Of a stretch of DNA of 64,000 nucleotides, positions 8,481 to 17,402 are shown one piece after another. The notes beneath the pieces are model-generated. The model saw only the letters and a list, made by a program, of their open reading frames with translations. It was not told where the DNA came from and did no database searches. The position numbers were made by a program, and so were the translations under genes. This stretch comes from CBDAPE01 sp965198325 (GTDB lineage Bacteria; Pseudomonadota; Alphaproteobacteria; UBA828; JAPUJA01). The stretch is taken from positions 124,001-188,000 of the forward strand of contig CBDAPE010000012.1 in NCBI GenBank assembly GCA_965198325.1. The letters run 5' to 3'. Position 1 is the first letter of the stretch; each line of letters starts with the position of its first letter.

Positions 8481-9362
8481 ATGAACAAACTGCCCCTGAA
8501 AACCCGCGCCCTGATCCTGAACATGCTCTGCGAAGGCCAATCTATGCGGGCGACCGCACGGCTGGCCGACGTGAGCTTCAACACCGTCGCCAAGCTCTTG
8601 ATCGACGCGGCCAAGGTTTGCGCCGATCTGCATGACGAACTGGTGCAAGGCGTCACTGCCGGCCGTATTCAGTGCGACGAAATTTGGTCCTTCACCTATG
8701 CCAAGCAGAAGAATGTCGCCAAGGCAAAGGCCGCCCCGGAGAGTGCTGGCGATACATGGACCTGGACAGCCTTGGACGCAGACACAAAGCTAATTGTGGC
8801 TTCGATGGTCGGCGGTCGAGATGCCGAATATGCAAACGCCTTCATGGACGATGTTGCTTCGCGGCTGGCAAATCGCGTTCAGATGACGACAGACGGCTAC
8901 AAAGCCTATCTGGAAGCCGTTGAGGGTGCATTCGGAAGCGATATAGACTTCGCCCAGCTCGTAAAGCTCTATGGCGAAGCGCCGGAGACTTCCAAAGGCC
9001 GTTACAGCCCGGGGGATTGCACGGGCACCGTGAGGCGGACCATTGAGGGCCAGCCCGACGACAAGCACATCAGCACGTCGTTTGTTGAGCGCCAGAACCT
9101 CACCATGCGGATGCACATGCGCCGTTTCACGCGGCTTACGAATGGGTTTTCAAAGAAGATCGAAAATCACATGAACATGGTTGCGCTCTATACAATGTTC
9201 TACAACATCTGCCGCATTCATAAGACCCTGCGCGTCACCCCCGCTATGGAGGCCGGCCTGGCGGATCGCGTGTGGGATATGGAGGCTATTCTAGCGATCA
9301 TGGATGAGCGGGCACCGAAGCCGGGGCGGCCCAAGACCTACAACAAGCAAATTTCAAACTGA
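8481..9362 (+). CDS. IS1-family-like transposase
   Basis: The 293-residue product starts at the ATG at 8481 (MNKLPLKTRALILNMLCEG). It has an N-terminal helix-turn-helix (MRATARLADVSFNTVAKLL), then a DDE core with candidate residues in CDEIWSF, TTDGYKAY and TSFVERQN. It is read in one frame, without the programmed frameshift of classic IS1. It ends 9 bases before the right end of the transposon and appears intact, so the element may still be mobile. Confidence 0.85.
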   Translation: MNKLPLKTRALILNMLCEGQSMRATARLADVSFNTVAKLLIDAAKVCADLHDELVQGVTAGRIQCDEIWSFTYAKQKNVAKAKAAPESAGDTWTWTALDADTKLIVASMVGGRDAEYANAFMDDVASRLANRVQMTTDGYKAYLEAVEGAFGSDIDFAQLVKLYGEAPETSKGRYSPGDCTGTVRRTIEGQPDDKHISTSFVERQNLTMRMHMRRFTRLTNGFSKKIENHMNMVALYTMFYNICRIHKTLRVTPAMEAGLADRVWDMEAILAIMDERAPKPGRPKTYNKQISN

Positions 9363-9458
9363 TGCACTACTGGCGGCGGAATTGATTTCTCGCGCGGGCC
9401 GGTTCACAGTTACGCAACCGAAGCCGCGTGCAGGGCGCGGTCTCCAAGGGAGGAATCC

Positions 9459-9866
9459 ATGGCCGATCATCACGCGACGGGCGGTTGCCACTGCGGCGCC
9501 GTACGGTTTTCCATCGACGCACCGGCGAGCGACACCCACCACTGCCATTGCGGCATCTGCCGCAAGCTCCAGGGCGCCGTGTTCGTGACACTCTCGACCT
9601 ACCCGAGCGACGCCTTCCGTATCGACAAGGGCGAGGACAATCTCTCGGTCTTCGACAGCTCGGAAGGAGTCCACCGCAATTTTTGCAAGACCTGCGGCTC
9701 GCACGTCGTGATCACCATCGACTCGATGCCCGAGATCGTCATGATGCAGACGGCGAACATCGACGGCGAGGTCGACCCGGGCAATATCGCGGATGTCTAT
9801 CACGGCTACGTGGAGTCCAAGGTGCCCTGGTACGACATCGCGGACGGCCTGCCCCAGAAGCCGTAA
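9459..9866 (+). CDS. GFA-family (CENP-V/GFA) zinc protein
   Basis: The 135-residue product carries the zinc ligand pattern of the glutathione-dependent formaldehyde-activating (GFA) fold: GGCHCGAVRF, HCHCGICRK and FCKTCGSHV. The family binds zinc and sometimes glutathione adducts, but most members have no proven substrate. The ATG at 9459 follows AAGGGAGGAATCC. It is the first host gene right of the IS1-type transposon and converges on a PhyH dioxygenase gene. Confidence 0.85.
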   Translation: MADHHATGGCHCGAVRFSIDAPASDTHHCHCGICRKLQGAVFVTLSTYPSDAFRIDKGEDNLSVFDSSEGVHRNFCKTCGSHVVITIDSMPEIVMMQTANIDGEVDPGNIADVYHGYVESKVPWYDIADGLPQKP

Positions 9867-9896
9867 GCCCCGGGCGGGCGTGTCGGGCCCCCGCCG

Positions 9897-10724
9897 CTAT
9901 CCCCTGTTTTGCGCAGCACCCGCGTAGAGAATGGCATTGTGGCGCTCGTTGGCCGCCTCGTAGCGGGCAATCGCGGCGGGCGAGAGATCGGTCTCGGGCA
10001 GACGGTCGGGAGCGAAATGGCCGTAATCGTCGCGCCCGCGCACCAGCATTGCGCTGTCTTCACCCAGAAGTTGACGAATCCGGGTCGGGATGTAGCGGAT
10101 CGCGAAACCGAGACGCCGGTCGGCGGACCGGTTGGGCCCCGAGCCGTGGACGATCCGGATGTGATGAAACGACGCCTCGCCGGGCTGAAGCTCGATATCG
10201 ACGGCGCGCGCCTCGTCGACCTCGACCTGCACCTCCTGACCCCGGGTGAGTAGATTGTGCTCGCGCCAGGACTCGGCGTGAGGCAGCTGATCGAGGGTAT
10301 GGCTGCCGGGAATTACCCGCAATGCGCCCGAAGCCACCGTCGACGGCGAGAGCGCGACCCAGGCGGAGACCAGCTCGGGCTCGTTCAGGCCCCAGTAGGT
10401 GGAGTCCTGGTGCCAGGACACGAAGGCGGGATCGTTCGCCTCCTTGGTGAAGAAGAGCGACGCCCAGCACAGGATATCGGGCCCGATCAGGGCCTCGACG
10501 GCGTCGAGCAGACGCTCGTTGCCCACGATGGCGGCAAGCGAGGTGAGCAGGAGGTGGGGCTTGTGGCGGAGCCGCCCGCCGATCTCCGCCAGACGGTCGC
10601 GCTCGAGCGCTTCGACATCGGCGCGGGCCCCCGCCGCCTCGTCGGCCGAGAGCACTCGGAGCGGAAATGCGTAGCCGTCCCGCTCATAGCGCGCTGCAAA
10701 ATCCTCCGGCGGTTCACCGGTCAC
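9897..10724 (-). CDS. Phytanoyl-CoA dioxygenase (PhyH) family protein
   Basis: The 275-residue product is an Fe(II)/2-oxoglutarate dioxygenase of the PhyH family. The iron ligands are visible as H105 and D107 in SWHQDSTYW and H193 in IVHGSGPN, with Arg ~204 as the likely 2-oxoglutarate anchor. It starts at a GTG (10724), three bases after the RidA gene stop, so the two are co-transcribed. The substrate is unknown; bacterial members hydroxylate varied small molecules. Confidence 0.85.
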   Translation of the reverse strand: MTGEPPEDFAARYERDGYAFPLRVLSADEAAGARADVEALERDRLAEIGGRLRHKPHLLLTSLAAIVGNERLLDAVEALIGPDILCWASLFFTKEANDPAFVSWHQDSTYWGLNEPELVSAWVALSPSTVASGALRVIPGSHTLDQLPHAESWREHNLLTRGQEVQVEVDEARAVDIELQPGEASFHHIRIVHGSGPNRSADRRLGFAIRYIPTRIRQLLGEDSAMLVRGRDDYGHFAPDRLPETDLSPAAIARYEAANERHNAILYAGAAQNRG

Positions 10725-10727
10725 GGG

Positions 10728-11135
10728 CTAGGCGCCCCCGCCGCAGCCGAGAGTGCCCCAGGCGTCGATCTCGACCAGCAGTTCGGGGCGCGCAATGGTG
10801 ATGTTGCCGATCACCAGGGCGGCGGGAAAGTCGCCCGAAAAGAATTCGCACCGCGCTTCCAGGAAGGCCGGGCGATGTTCCATGCCGGTGAGGTAGGCCG
10901 CGAGCTTGGTGATGTCGGCCATTGTTCCGCCCGCCGCCTCGACGAGGTTTTTCATGTTGGTGAAGGACTGGACCGACTGGACGTAGGCGTCGTTTTCGCC
11001 GACGATTTCCCGGTCGACATCGAGGCTGACCATGCCGGCCAGCACGATCTGATCGCCCACCAGAAGACAGTTCGACCACATGCCCTCTTCGGGCTCGTAG
11101 ACCAGCGGACTGGTGACACGTTTCTTGCTGGGCAC
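10728..11135 (-). CDS. RidA/YjgF-family protein
   Basis: The 135-residue product matches the RidA fold by length and pattern (VLAGMVSLDVDREIVG, FTNMKNLVEAAGGTMADITK, RPELLVEIDAWGTL). The family includes enamine/imine deaminases that protect PLP enzymes. The usual catalytic Arg region reads GNITIARPELLVEID, so activity is plausible. It starts at a GTG (11135) and is followed three bases later by the PhyH gene. Confidence 0.8.
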   Translation of the reverse strand: MPSKKRVTSPLVYEPEEGMWSNCLLVGDQIVLAGMVSLDVDREIVGENDAYVQSVQSFTNMKNLVEAAGGTMADITKLAAYLTGMEHRPAFLEARCEFFSGDFPAALVIGNITIARPELLVEIDAWGTLGCGGGA

Positions 11136-11294
11136 GACGGCCAGCCCCTTTCCCCGGCGGTGCGAATGTCATGACAAACGCAACCCGTTCGATTTTAATA
11201 GGGTGAAGGCCAGAGTCGAGTTGAAATTACGCCGCCCGGCACTGGCAAACTTTTCAGCGGCGCACGGGTGCGAGACTTGATCGGGAGGATCGAC

Positions 11295-12698
11295 ATGACG
11301 GCTTATCTGATCACCAACGGCACGCTGCTCGACGCGACGGGCGCGGATGCCTGGAAGACCGGCGCGGTCTTCGTCGAGGGCAACATCATTGCCAAACTCG
11401 GTGCGGCCGACGCGGTCAAGGCGTTCGCGGAGACCAAAGGCGGATACGAGACGATCGACGCCGCGGGCAAGACCATCATGCCGGGCCTGATCGATTGCCA
11501 CGTCCATCCCAGCTACAACGAGATCACCTCGATCGAAGGGCTCGATCTCTATGGCAGCGCCGAATACCGGACGCTCAAGGCGGCGCTCGCGATCCGCAAG
11601 ATCCTGCGCGCCGGCGTGACCAGCGTGGGCAGCCCCGGCGGCGTCTGGAAGATCAACGTGGCACTGCGCGACGCGGTGAACGCAGGCCTGATCGAGGGCC
11701 CGCGGATCGTCGCCGGCGGCCATTACATCTCGACCTGGAACGGCACGGGGTCGTTCTTTCCGAGCCACGTGCAGCACCCAGTATCGTCGTTCGCCGTGCT
11801 CTGCAACACGCGCGACGAGATGGTCGAACAGGTGCGCCGCGAGATCAAGGACGGGGTCGACATCGTCAAGGTCTCGGGCGACGGCGACACCTCGACCTCG
11901 GCGGGCATGGACCTGCTGGGCAGCATCACGCTCGACGACCTCAAGGCGATCGCCGAGATCGCCCACCGGATGAAACGCAAGGTGACGATCCACGCGCGCT
12001 CGGGCCGGGCCTCGGCCGAGGCTTCGCAAGCGGGCTTCGACTGGATCATCCACGCCTCGTTCATGTCCGACGAGGACCTAGGCGTCGTCGTCGAGAACGG
12101 CACGCCGATCAACCCGACGCTCTCGCTGCTCGCCAACACGGTCGAATGGGGCCCCGACCTGGGTGCCACGCCCGAGCTGATCGAGGCCTACAAGGTCGAG
12201 CTCGACGCTGCGAGCCGGATCCTCACCAAGGCGCACGAGGCGGGCGTGACCCTGATGGCCGGGACCGACAGCGGCATGATGACGGTTCCCTCGGGCGCCT
12301 GGCACGCTCGGGAGATGGAGCATCTCATGACGTATTGCGGACTCTCCAACATGGAGGCGATCCAGACCGGAACGAAGAACGCCGCCGAGGTGCTGGGCCT
12401 GGGCGATCAGGTCGGCACGCTCGAGGAGGGCAAGCTCGCGGATATTCTAGTCGTGAACGGCGATCCGCTCGCCGACATCGAAGTGCTCCAGGATCCGGCA
12501 CGGCTCGACGTCGTCATGAAGGACGGCCGGATCGTCGATACCGAGACGCCGCTGCCCGAGCCGATCATCCATGGCTGGGAGAAGCCGCTCATCGTGTGGC
12601 CGGATCCCACGCCACGCCTGGCAACCCAGGCGTGGGTGCGCGAGCATGCGAGCAGCAAGCCGCGCTGGATGGCGAAGATATCCGAAGCCGCCGAATAG
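11295..12698 (+). CDS. Amidohydrolase family protein
   Basis: The 467-residue product is a metal-dependent amidohydrolase. It has DCHVHP (H69, H71) at the first strand, the later histidines in VTIHARSG and WIIHASFM, and the closing Asp in AGTDSGM. An imidazolonepropionase- or prolidase-like subtype is likely. The start at 11295 follows GGGAGGAT. It is probably in an operon with the alpha/beta hydrolase 60 bases downstream, suggesting hydrolytic opening of a cyclic or amide substrate. Confidence 0.85.
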   Translation: MTAYLITNGTLLDATGADAWKTGAVFVEGNIIAKLGAADAVKAFAETKGGYETIDAAGKTIMPGLIDCHVHPSYNEITSIEGLDLYGSAEYRTLKAALAIRKILRAGVTSVGSPGGVWKINVALRDAVNAGLIEGPRIVAGGHYISTWNGTGSFFPSHVQHPVSSFAVLCNTRDEMVEQVRREIKDGVDIVKVSGDGDTSTSAGMDLLGSITLDDLKAIAEIAHRMKRKVTIHARSGRASAEASQAGFDWIIHASFMSDEDLGVVVENGTPINPTLSLLANTVEWGPDLGATPELIEAYKVELDAASRILTKAHEAGVTLMAGTDSGMMTVPSGAWHAREMEHLMTYCGLSNMEAIQTGTKNAAEVLGLGDQVGTLEEGKLADILVVNGDPLADIEVLQDPARLDVVMKDGRIVDTETPLPEPIIHGWEKPLIVWPDPTPRLATQAWVREHASSKPRWMAKISEAAE

Positions 12699-12758
12699 GC
12701 GGCGGGATCGTCTTCGGACCATCGCAGGATCGCGCGCAATCCAGGGGAAAACGACGCC

Positions 12759-13574
12759 ATGGCGTTCTATGAGTCGGACGAGCTGAAGCTCTATTACGAG
12801 GAACGGGGCGCGGGCGAGCCTCTCGTGCTGGTACACGGCTTCGGCCAGAACCGGACGACCTGGCTCGACGTGATCGATGCCTACGCGCGTTATTTTCGGG
12901 TGATCACCGTCGAGCTTAGGGGCGCGGGTGAAAGCGACGTTTCGGCGCCCGGCTATACGGTGCAACGCGAGATGGTCGGCGACATGCTCGCCCTGATGGA
13001 GAGCCTCGCACTCGAGCGCATCCATTTCGCAGGTTTCTCGCTCGGCGGCGCGATCGGCATGGAACTGGCCGCCACCCATCCCGACCGGCTGATTTCGCTG
13101 TCACTGCATTCGACCTGGCAGGGCGGCCCCTGCCCTCACCTCGAGCGCTGGACCGAGCTCCGCATGCGCCAGATCATCCAGAACGACCCGATCGTCAATG
13201 TCGGCACGCGGATGTTCAATTTCTTCGGCCCGGAATTCATCGACGAGCACGAGGACCGGCTGGAGGTCTTCATCGACCGGGAGAAAAATTTTCCCCACCT
13301 GCCGACGCCCGAGGGCATCGAAGGCCACGCCCGGGCCTGCCAGAGTTTCGACGCGCGCGACCGGCTGGCCGACATTACGACACCGACCCTGATCACCGTT
13401 GGTACGAACGACCGCACCACGACGCCGGGCCAGGCGCGTTACTTGCGCGATCACATCCCGAACGCGGAGCTGATCTTCATCGAGGGGCCGGGACACTGCA
13501 CCATGTTTCAGTGCCCCGAGGAGTTCACTTCCATCAGCCTCGGCTTCCTGCTGAAGCAGAACGGACCCGGCTAG
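12759..13574 (+). CDS. Alpha/beta hydrolase
   Basis: The 271-residue product has a complete catalytic triad: S94 in GFSLGG, D218 in GTNDR and H246 in GPGHCTMF, with the oxyanion region HGFGQNRTTW. It resembles 3-oxoadipate enol-lactonase and related hydrolases in general pattern. It starts at 12759 after AGGGGAAA. Its stop overlaps the stop of the convergent PhyH gene by four bases. Confidence 0.85.
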   Translation: MAFYESDELKLYYEERGAGEPLVLVHGFGQNRTTWLDVIDAYARYFRVITVELRGAGESDVSAPGYTVQREMVGDMLALMESLALERIHFAGFSLGGAIGMELAATHPDRLISLSLHSTWQGGPCPHLERWTELRMRQIIQNDPIVNVGTRMFNFFGPEFIDEHEDRLEVFIDREKNFPHLPTPEGIEGHARACQSFDARDRLADITTPTLITVGTNDRTTTPGQARYLRDHIPNAELIFIEGPGHCTMFQCPEEFTSISLGFLLKQNGPG

Positions 13575-14470
13575 GCCGCGGTCGGCTCGACGAGTTTGCC
13601 CAGGGTCGGCCAGACCTGCGGGCAAAGGTGGTGGTCGACCGGAAATTTATCGCCGTGCCTGATAATCGGATCGACGGGCGGGATAAGCGCCTTGGAAGGG
13701 CGCCGGACGGCGTAGGTCGCATCGTCGCCCACCCAACGATGAGCGATGGCGCGCCGCCGGCGGTCGCTCGTATTGCCGAACGCGGTGTGCACGGTCAGCA
13801 GGTGCTGAAACACCACGTCGCCGGGCTCGGTCTCGAAATAAATCATGTCGAGCTCGTCGCGCATGGTCTCGAAATCGGGCAGCGGCTCGTAATGCTCGGG
13901 CTCGTCGTCGCCGGGAATTTCCTGATCGAAGCCCGCGGCGAAGTAGGTTTCGCCCTCGCGGGCACTGGCACCCGGCGCCTCGTACCAAATCTGGTCCTTG
14001 TGGGAGCCGCGGATGTATTGCACCGCGCCGCTGTCGAGCGTCACGCGGTCGAGCGGCGCCCAGCTGCCGCAGACCTGCCAGCCGTTGCAGGGGTTGGCGG
14101 ATTGGTCGTTGTGCCAATCGGTGATGTAGGGCGAGTGGGGCTCCTTGACCAGAATGAAATCCCACAGGAGGTTGATCCGGCTCGACCGGGTGATCCGGGC
14201 GGCGAGCTGAGCCAGGGGCGAGTCGAGGGCGAGCGCCCGAAAATCCCCGTCGACTCGCCACATGTAGGAATCGATGGCGAAGCGGCCGCCCTTGTCGTCC
14301 TTGTTGAGATCCAGACCCATCTCCGTCGGTTGGTCGAGCAGACGATCCATGGCATCGCGCAAGCGCTCGATCCACTCGATATCGAGAGCGCCCCGAATGC
14401 AGACGGCGCCGTCTTCCTCGAAGGCGCGGACCTCGTCTTCGGTGACGTCTCGCAAGGGCTCTCGATTCAT
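13571..14470 (-). CDS. Phytanoyl-CoA dioxygenase (PhyH) family protein
   Basis: The 299-residue product has PhyH iron ligands H120 and D122 (TDWHNDQS) and H228 (LLTVHTAFGN), with an Arg-rich block just after that could bind 2-oxoglutarate. The start at 14470 follows GAAGGGAA, which is preferred to a much longer frame that overlaps the divergent SnoaL-like gene. It is one of three PhyH-type enzymes in this window; the others are at 9897 and 40983. Confidence 0.85.
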   Translation of the reverse strand: MNREPLRDVTEDEVRAFEEDGAVCIRGALDIEWIERLRDAMDRLLDQPTEMGLDLNKDDKGGRFAIDSYMWRVDGDFRALALDSPLAQLAARITRSSRINLLWDFILVKEPHSPYITDWHNDQSANPCNGWQVCGSWAPLDRVTLDSGAVQYIRGSHKDQIWYEAPGASAREGETYFAAGFDQEIPGDDEPEHYEPLPDFETMRDELDMIYFETEPGDVVFQHLLTVHTAFGNTSDRRRRAIAHRWVGDDATYAVRRPSKALIPPVDPIIRHGDKFPVDHHLCPQVWPTLGKLVEPTAA

Positions 14471-14558
14471 GGTTCCCTTCCCCGCTGCCAATCGCGCATT
14501 GTTACGAAAACTGCGGATTTTTCGCAAGGTTCCGTCATCGCGACCAGGGGAGGCGTTC

Positions 14559-15014
14559 ATGGAGACAGCAGACACGGACATCGAACGGCGGCTGCAAAGG
14601 CTGGAAGACATCGAGGCGATCAAACAGCTCAAGGCGCGCTGCTCGCTGCTGGTCGACCGGGACGACGCCGAGGGGTTTGCAGGGCTGTTCACGGACGACG
14701 GCGTGTTCGCGGGCGCATTTCAGAGTCTGGAGGGACACACGGCACTCCGGGCTGTGACATTCTGGCCCTTCATGGTGCACTACACGGGCAACCCGATCAT
14801 CGAGGTGGACGGAGACGAGGCGCACGGGACCTGGTATTTCCTGCGCCCCTATACGGACCACGAGGGCCAGGCCTGCTGGGCGGGCGGGCTCTACGAGGAC
14901 GACTACCTTCGCGAGGACGGGTTGTGGAAATTCCGCAAGATCACAATCACGAACTTCTTTGCCGTGCCCTACTCGGAAGGCTGGGCGCCGGTGGCCGCGG
15001 CGGGACCGGCGTGA
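14559..15014 (+). CDS. SnoaL-like (NTF2-fold) protein
   Basis: The 151-residue product has the usual SnoaL_4 opening (IERRLQRLEDIEAIKQLKAR) and layout (FAGLFTDDGVFAG, AHGTWYFL, LWKFRKITITNFF). Members are small polyketide cyclases, dehydratases or hydroxylation partners, and substrate cannot be inferred here. The start at 14559 follows AGGGGAGG. It is divergent from the PhyH gene at 13571-14470 with 88 bases between them. Confidence 0.8.
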   Translation: METADTDIERRLQRLEDIEAIKQLKARCSLLVDRDDAEGFAGLFTDDGVFAGAFQSLEGHTALRAVTFWPFMVHYTGNPIIEVDGDEAHGTWYFLRPYTDHEGQACWAGGLYEDDYLREDGLWKFRKITITNFFAVPYSEGWAPVAAAGPA

Positions 15015-15258
15015 GGGGCGGGCTCTTCATCGCTCGCGGCAATCGACCTGACGGCCGACGCCTACGCGAGTGCGCCGCATAAGCGGCGGGCCGCAGTCGC
15101 GGCCTAGGCGAGTGCGCCAGATATCTTTTGTCGGGGCCGGACGCCATTGGCCATCCCCGGTCCTGCGGCGGCCCGTTCGTAACCAACGTTGAACGTGTCC
15201 ACGTCCGGTAGGGGCTCGTAAAGTCCGGGGAAACCCACATCAGCGGATTTCGCTCTCG
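15015..15258. other. Gap between convergent genes with possible gene remnant
   Basis: The gap has a perfect 6-bp hairpin CGCCGC-ATAA-GCGGCG at 15073-15088 without a T tract. The minus strand from about 15256 to 15104 reads as protein-like sequence (SADVGFPGLYEPLPDVDTFN) ending in a stop at 15104. This could be the C-terminal remnant of a lost gene, but I do not recognise the family. Confidence 0.3.
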
Positions 15259-16080
15259 TCAGGTAAATTGCACCCGGGCTTGGCCCAGCTCCTCCCAGGT
15301 CATCACGACCTCCGCTCCCTTCCCGAAATCTTCGATGTTGGGCGTTACCGCACCGAGCAGGAAGCGGGTGCCTTTTACGACGATCATGCCCCGGGCGGTC
15401 ATGTGGCCGAGACACCAGGCGAGCACCTCGAAGGGATGGCCCAGCAAAACCGATGCGGGATCGCCAGCGACGTACTCGCCGTCGATCGTCAGACGCCCGT
15501 TGAGCGCCGCCAAATCGAGGTCCCGCCAGTCGGTGAAGGGAGCGCCGAACACGCCGCCCCAGTTCGAACTGTTGTCCATGATCATCGGATAGGCGATCGG
15601 CGGCGACAGCGCAAAATAGTCGATGCTGAAATCGACCAGCTCGATTCCCGCCATGCAGGCATCGACGTGGGCGCCGACGCTCTCACGAGTGAACGGACCG
15701 TCTGCCGCGCTCACGTCCGCACCCAGCCGGACGGCGAACTCACCCTCGATGCGGGGGCGGTTGAAGCCGCGGAATGGCACCGCGCCGCTCTGCTCGATCA
15801 GTCTCGAAGCGAGAATGCCGCCGAACGCGGGATTGTCGATCCCGAGAACCTCGCTGCCACCGCACGCGGCACGAATGTTGGGGCTGACGAGCCCGACCTT
15901 GTAGCCGACGACCTCGCCCAGTCCTGCGGCCGCCAGATGGTCCTGAACGCCGGCCTGAATGTCGTAGGCCTCGGCTTCGCTCTCGGGCCAGCACGCCGCA
16001 GGCAGGCCGTCGAGCATGGATGGGCCGAGCCGCGCGCCGCCGAACAATTCTACCGTGCGTGTAAACGAGGTTTCGTCCAT
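15259..16080 (-). CDS. 2-keto-4-pentenoate hydratase / fumarylacetoacetate hydrolase superfamily protein
   Basis: The 273-residue product follows the hydratase-decarboxylase pattern: GYKVGLVSP, PRIEGEFAVRLG (metal-binding Glu), CMAGIELVDFSID and NGRLTIDGEYVAGDPA. Relatives hydrate 2-oxopent-4-enoate or decarboxylate 4-oxalocrotonate in aromatic ring-cleavage pathways. No ring-cleavage dioxygenase is nearby, so the pathway is open. It stands alone, convergent with the SnoaL-like gene and divergent from the methyltransferase. Confidence 0.8.
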   Translation of the reverse strand: MDETSFTRTVELFGGARLGPSMLDGLPAACWPESEAEAYDIQAGVQDHLAAAGLGEVVGYKVGLVSPNIRAACGGSEVLGIDNPAFGGILASRLIEQSGAVPFRGFNRPRIEGEFAVRLGADVSAADGPFTRESVGAHVDACMAGIELVDFSIDYFALSPPIAYPMIMDNSSNWGGVFGAPFTDWRDLDLAALNGRLTIDGEYVAGDPASVLLGHPFEVLAWCLGHMTARGMIVVKGTRFLLGAVTPNIEDFGKGAEVVMTWEELGQARVQFT

Positions 16081-16210
16081 GTCCCGTCCCTCGGCCTGTT
16101 TTAGTTCCGGTCAGTAAATCATAGTTGGATCGGCTGGCGGAAGAGCCTCACGGACAGGCGGGATCACGGAATCGTGCTAGGCTCATCGCGAAGATGGAGG
16201 GAGAGCCCCG

Positions 16211-17011
16211 ATGACCCGGCTGGAAACTTGGCAGATTTCGGGCGAGAAACCGGAGCTGTACGAAAAATATTTCGTGCCTGCGATTTTCGCCGAATGGGCG
16301 CCCTGCCTCGCCAACGCAGCCGCGCTCGCGCTGGGCAACAGCGTACTCGACATCGCCTGCGGCACGGGGATCCTTGCTCGGGAATGCAAAACCCGGGTCG
16401 GCGAGGCCGGAAGCGTCGCGGGGCTCGACCTGAACGGCGGTATGCTGGCAGTCGCAGCGCTGGCGGCGTCGACTATCGAATGGCACCAGGGCGATGCGAC
16501 CGAGCTTCCCTTCGGCGACGGCTCGTTCGATGCGGCGGTCTCCCAGTTCGGCTTGATGTTCTTTCCGGAACGGGCCGGCGCCATCGGGGAAATGTGGCGG
16601 GTGCTGGCGCCCGGCGGGCGGCTCGTCGTTGCGGTGTGGGATGCACTCGAAGCCACGTCCGTCTACGCGATCCTGGCTCGGCTCTTGGACAAGCATGCAG
16701 GTACGGCGGCCGGCGACGTCATGCGCGCGCCGTTCAGCCTGGGCAACAAAACGGTGCTGGACACGCTGTTTCGGGGCGCGGGGCTCACGGGCGTCGCGAT
16801 GCGAACCCATACCGGCACCGAGCGCTTTTCATCGCTCGCCGAGTTCACCGAGATCGAGATCAAATGCTCGCCTGCGGCCGAACTCTTCAGCGATGCGGCA
16901 TTTGCCGCAATTGTCCGGGATGGGAAGACCGAGTTCGCGGACTGGTTCACCGCCGACGGGCGGGTCGAATTCGAGTCGAGCGCTCATCTGATCACCGCGA
17001 AAAAGGAGTGA
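16211..17011 (+). CDS. Class I SAM-dependent methyltransferase
   Basis: The 266-residue product has SAM motif I VLDIACGTGI (~46-55), the acidic GLDLNGGML strand end, and the later motif VLAPGGRLVVAVWD. It resembles UbiE-type small-molecule methyltransferases. The ATG at 16211 follows GGAGGGAGAGCC. Substrate unknown. It is followed by a 233-base gap that holds the FNR-type box. Confidence 0.8.
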   Translation: MTRLETWQISGEKPELYEKYFVPAIFAEWAPCLANAAALALGNSVLDIACGTGILARECKTRVGEAGSVAGLDLNGGMLAVAALAASTIEWHQGDATELPFGDGSFDAAVSQFGLMFFPERAGAIGEMWRVLAPGGRLVVAVWDALEATSVYAILARLLDKHAGTAAGDVMRAPFSLGNKTVLDTLFRGAGLTGVAMRTHTGTERFSSLAEFTEIEIKCSPAAELFSDAAFAAIVRDGKTEFADWFTADGRVEFESSAHLITAKKE

Positions 17012-17126
17012 TAATACCGGGGCCGGCGACGTCACAAGGCGGAGGAATACGTCTAGAGAGTCGACCGTTCCTCGATCCGATCGAGGACGTTAGGGATTCA
17101 TCCGCCCGCGAGAGCGGCGCCGCAGG

Positions 17127-17140
17127 TTGATCCAGATCAA
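17127..17140 (+). promoter_or_regulatory. FNR/Anr-type box TTGAT-CCAG-ATCAA
   Basis: The sequence is a perfect match to the FNR-family consensus TTGAT-N4-ATCAA. A TGTAAT hexamer at 17168-17173 lies downstream as a possible -10, giving a spacing near that of FNR-activated (class II) promoters. The only gene downstream on the plus strand is the 43-residue membrane protein at 17245. Confidence 0.6.
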
Positions 17141-17244
17141 GGCCCAGCCGCAACGAATTCTCCAGACTGTAATGCGTAACCCGGTTTAGGCCAGGACCGC
17201 GGGACCGGAGGGTGTCGTTTTATGCGAACGCGGGAGTTGCAGTC

Positions 17245-17376
17245 ATGTTGTGGGAATTAGGCTTGCCGCTTCTGGTCATGCTCGCAACGTGCATCGTCAT
17301 GGGCTTTCTGGTTATCGCCGGGCGCAAGCTGATCTTCAGCCCGCGCCGGGATGACCACATGGACCAGCTGACCTGA
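17245..17376 (+). CDS. Small single-span membrane protein, likely oxygen-regulated
   Basis: The 43-residue product reads MLWELGLPLLVMLATCIVMG and so on: one hydrophobic span (~5-26), then a basic stretch RKLIFSPRRDD on the probable cytoplasmic side. The ATG follows GGGAG with about 8 bases spacing. Its gene is preceded by a perfect FNR-type box. Small FNR-controlled membrane proteins such as oxidase accessory subunits have this size, but I see no direct similarity. It stands alone before a convergent gene. Too short for usual gene callers, so annotation elsewhere may be missing. Confidence 0.55.
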   Translation: MLWELGLPLLVMLATCIVMGFLVIAGRKLIFSPRRDDHMDQLT

Positions 17377-17402
17377 CGGTCGCGCCCAAGTCGCCGCGCC
17401 GC

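Larger units (their letters stand above)
6577..9371 (+). mobile_element. IS1-type transposon with passenger genes (2795 bp)
   Basis: The ends at 6577-6600 and 9348-9371 form inverted repeats of about 24 bp that match at 22 positions (core GTAGTGCATCAGTTTG). They are flanked by GGCGGCGG at 6569-6576 and 9372-9379, an 8-bp target duplication, although this motif is low in complexity. The element holds an IS1-like transposase at its right end plus two small genes and an opposite-strand AAA+ ATPase. Much of the interior (about 7150-8450) is clearly AT-richer than the host. Confidence 0.85.
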
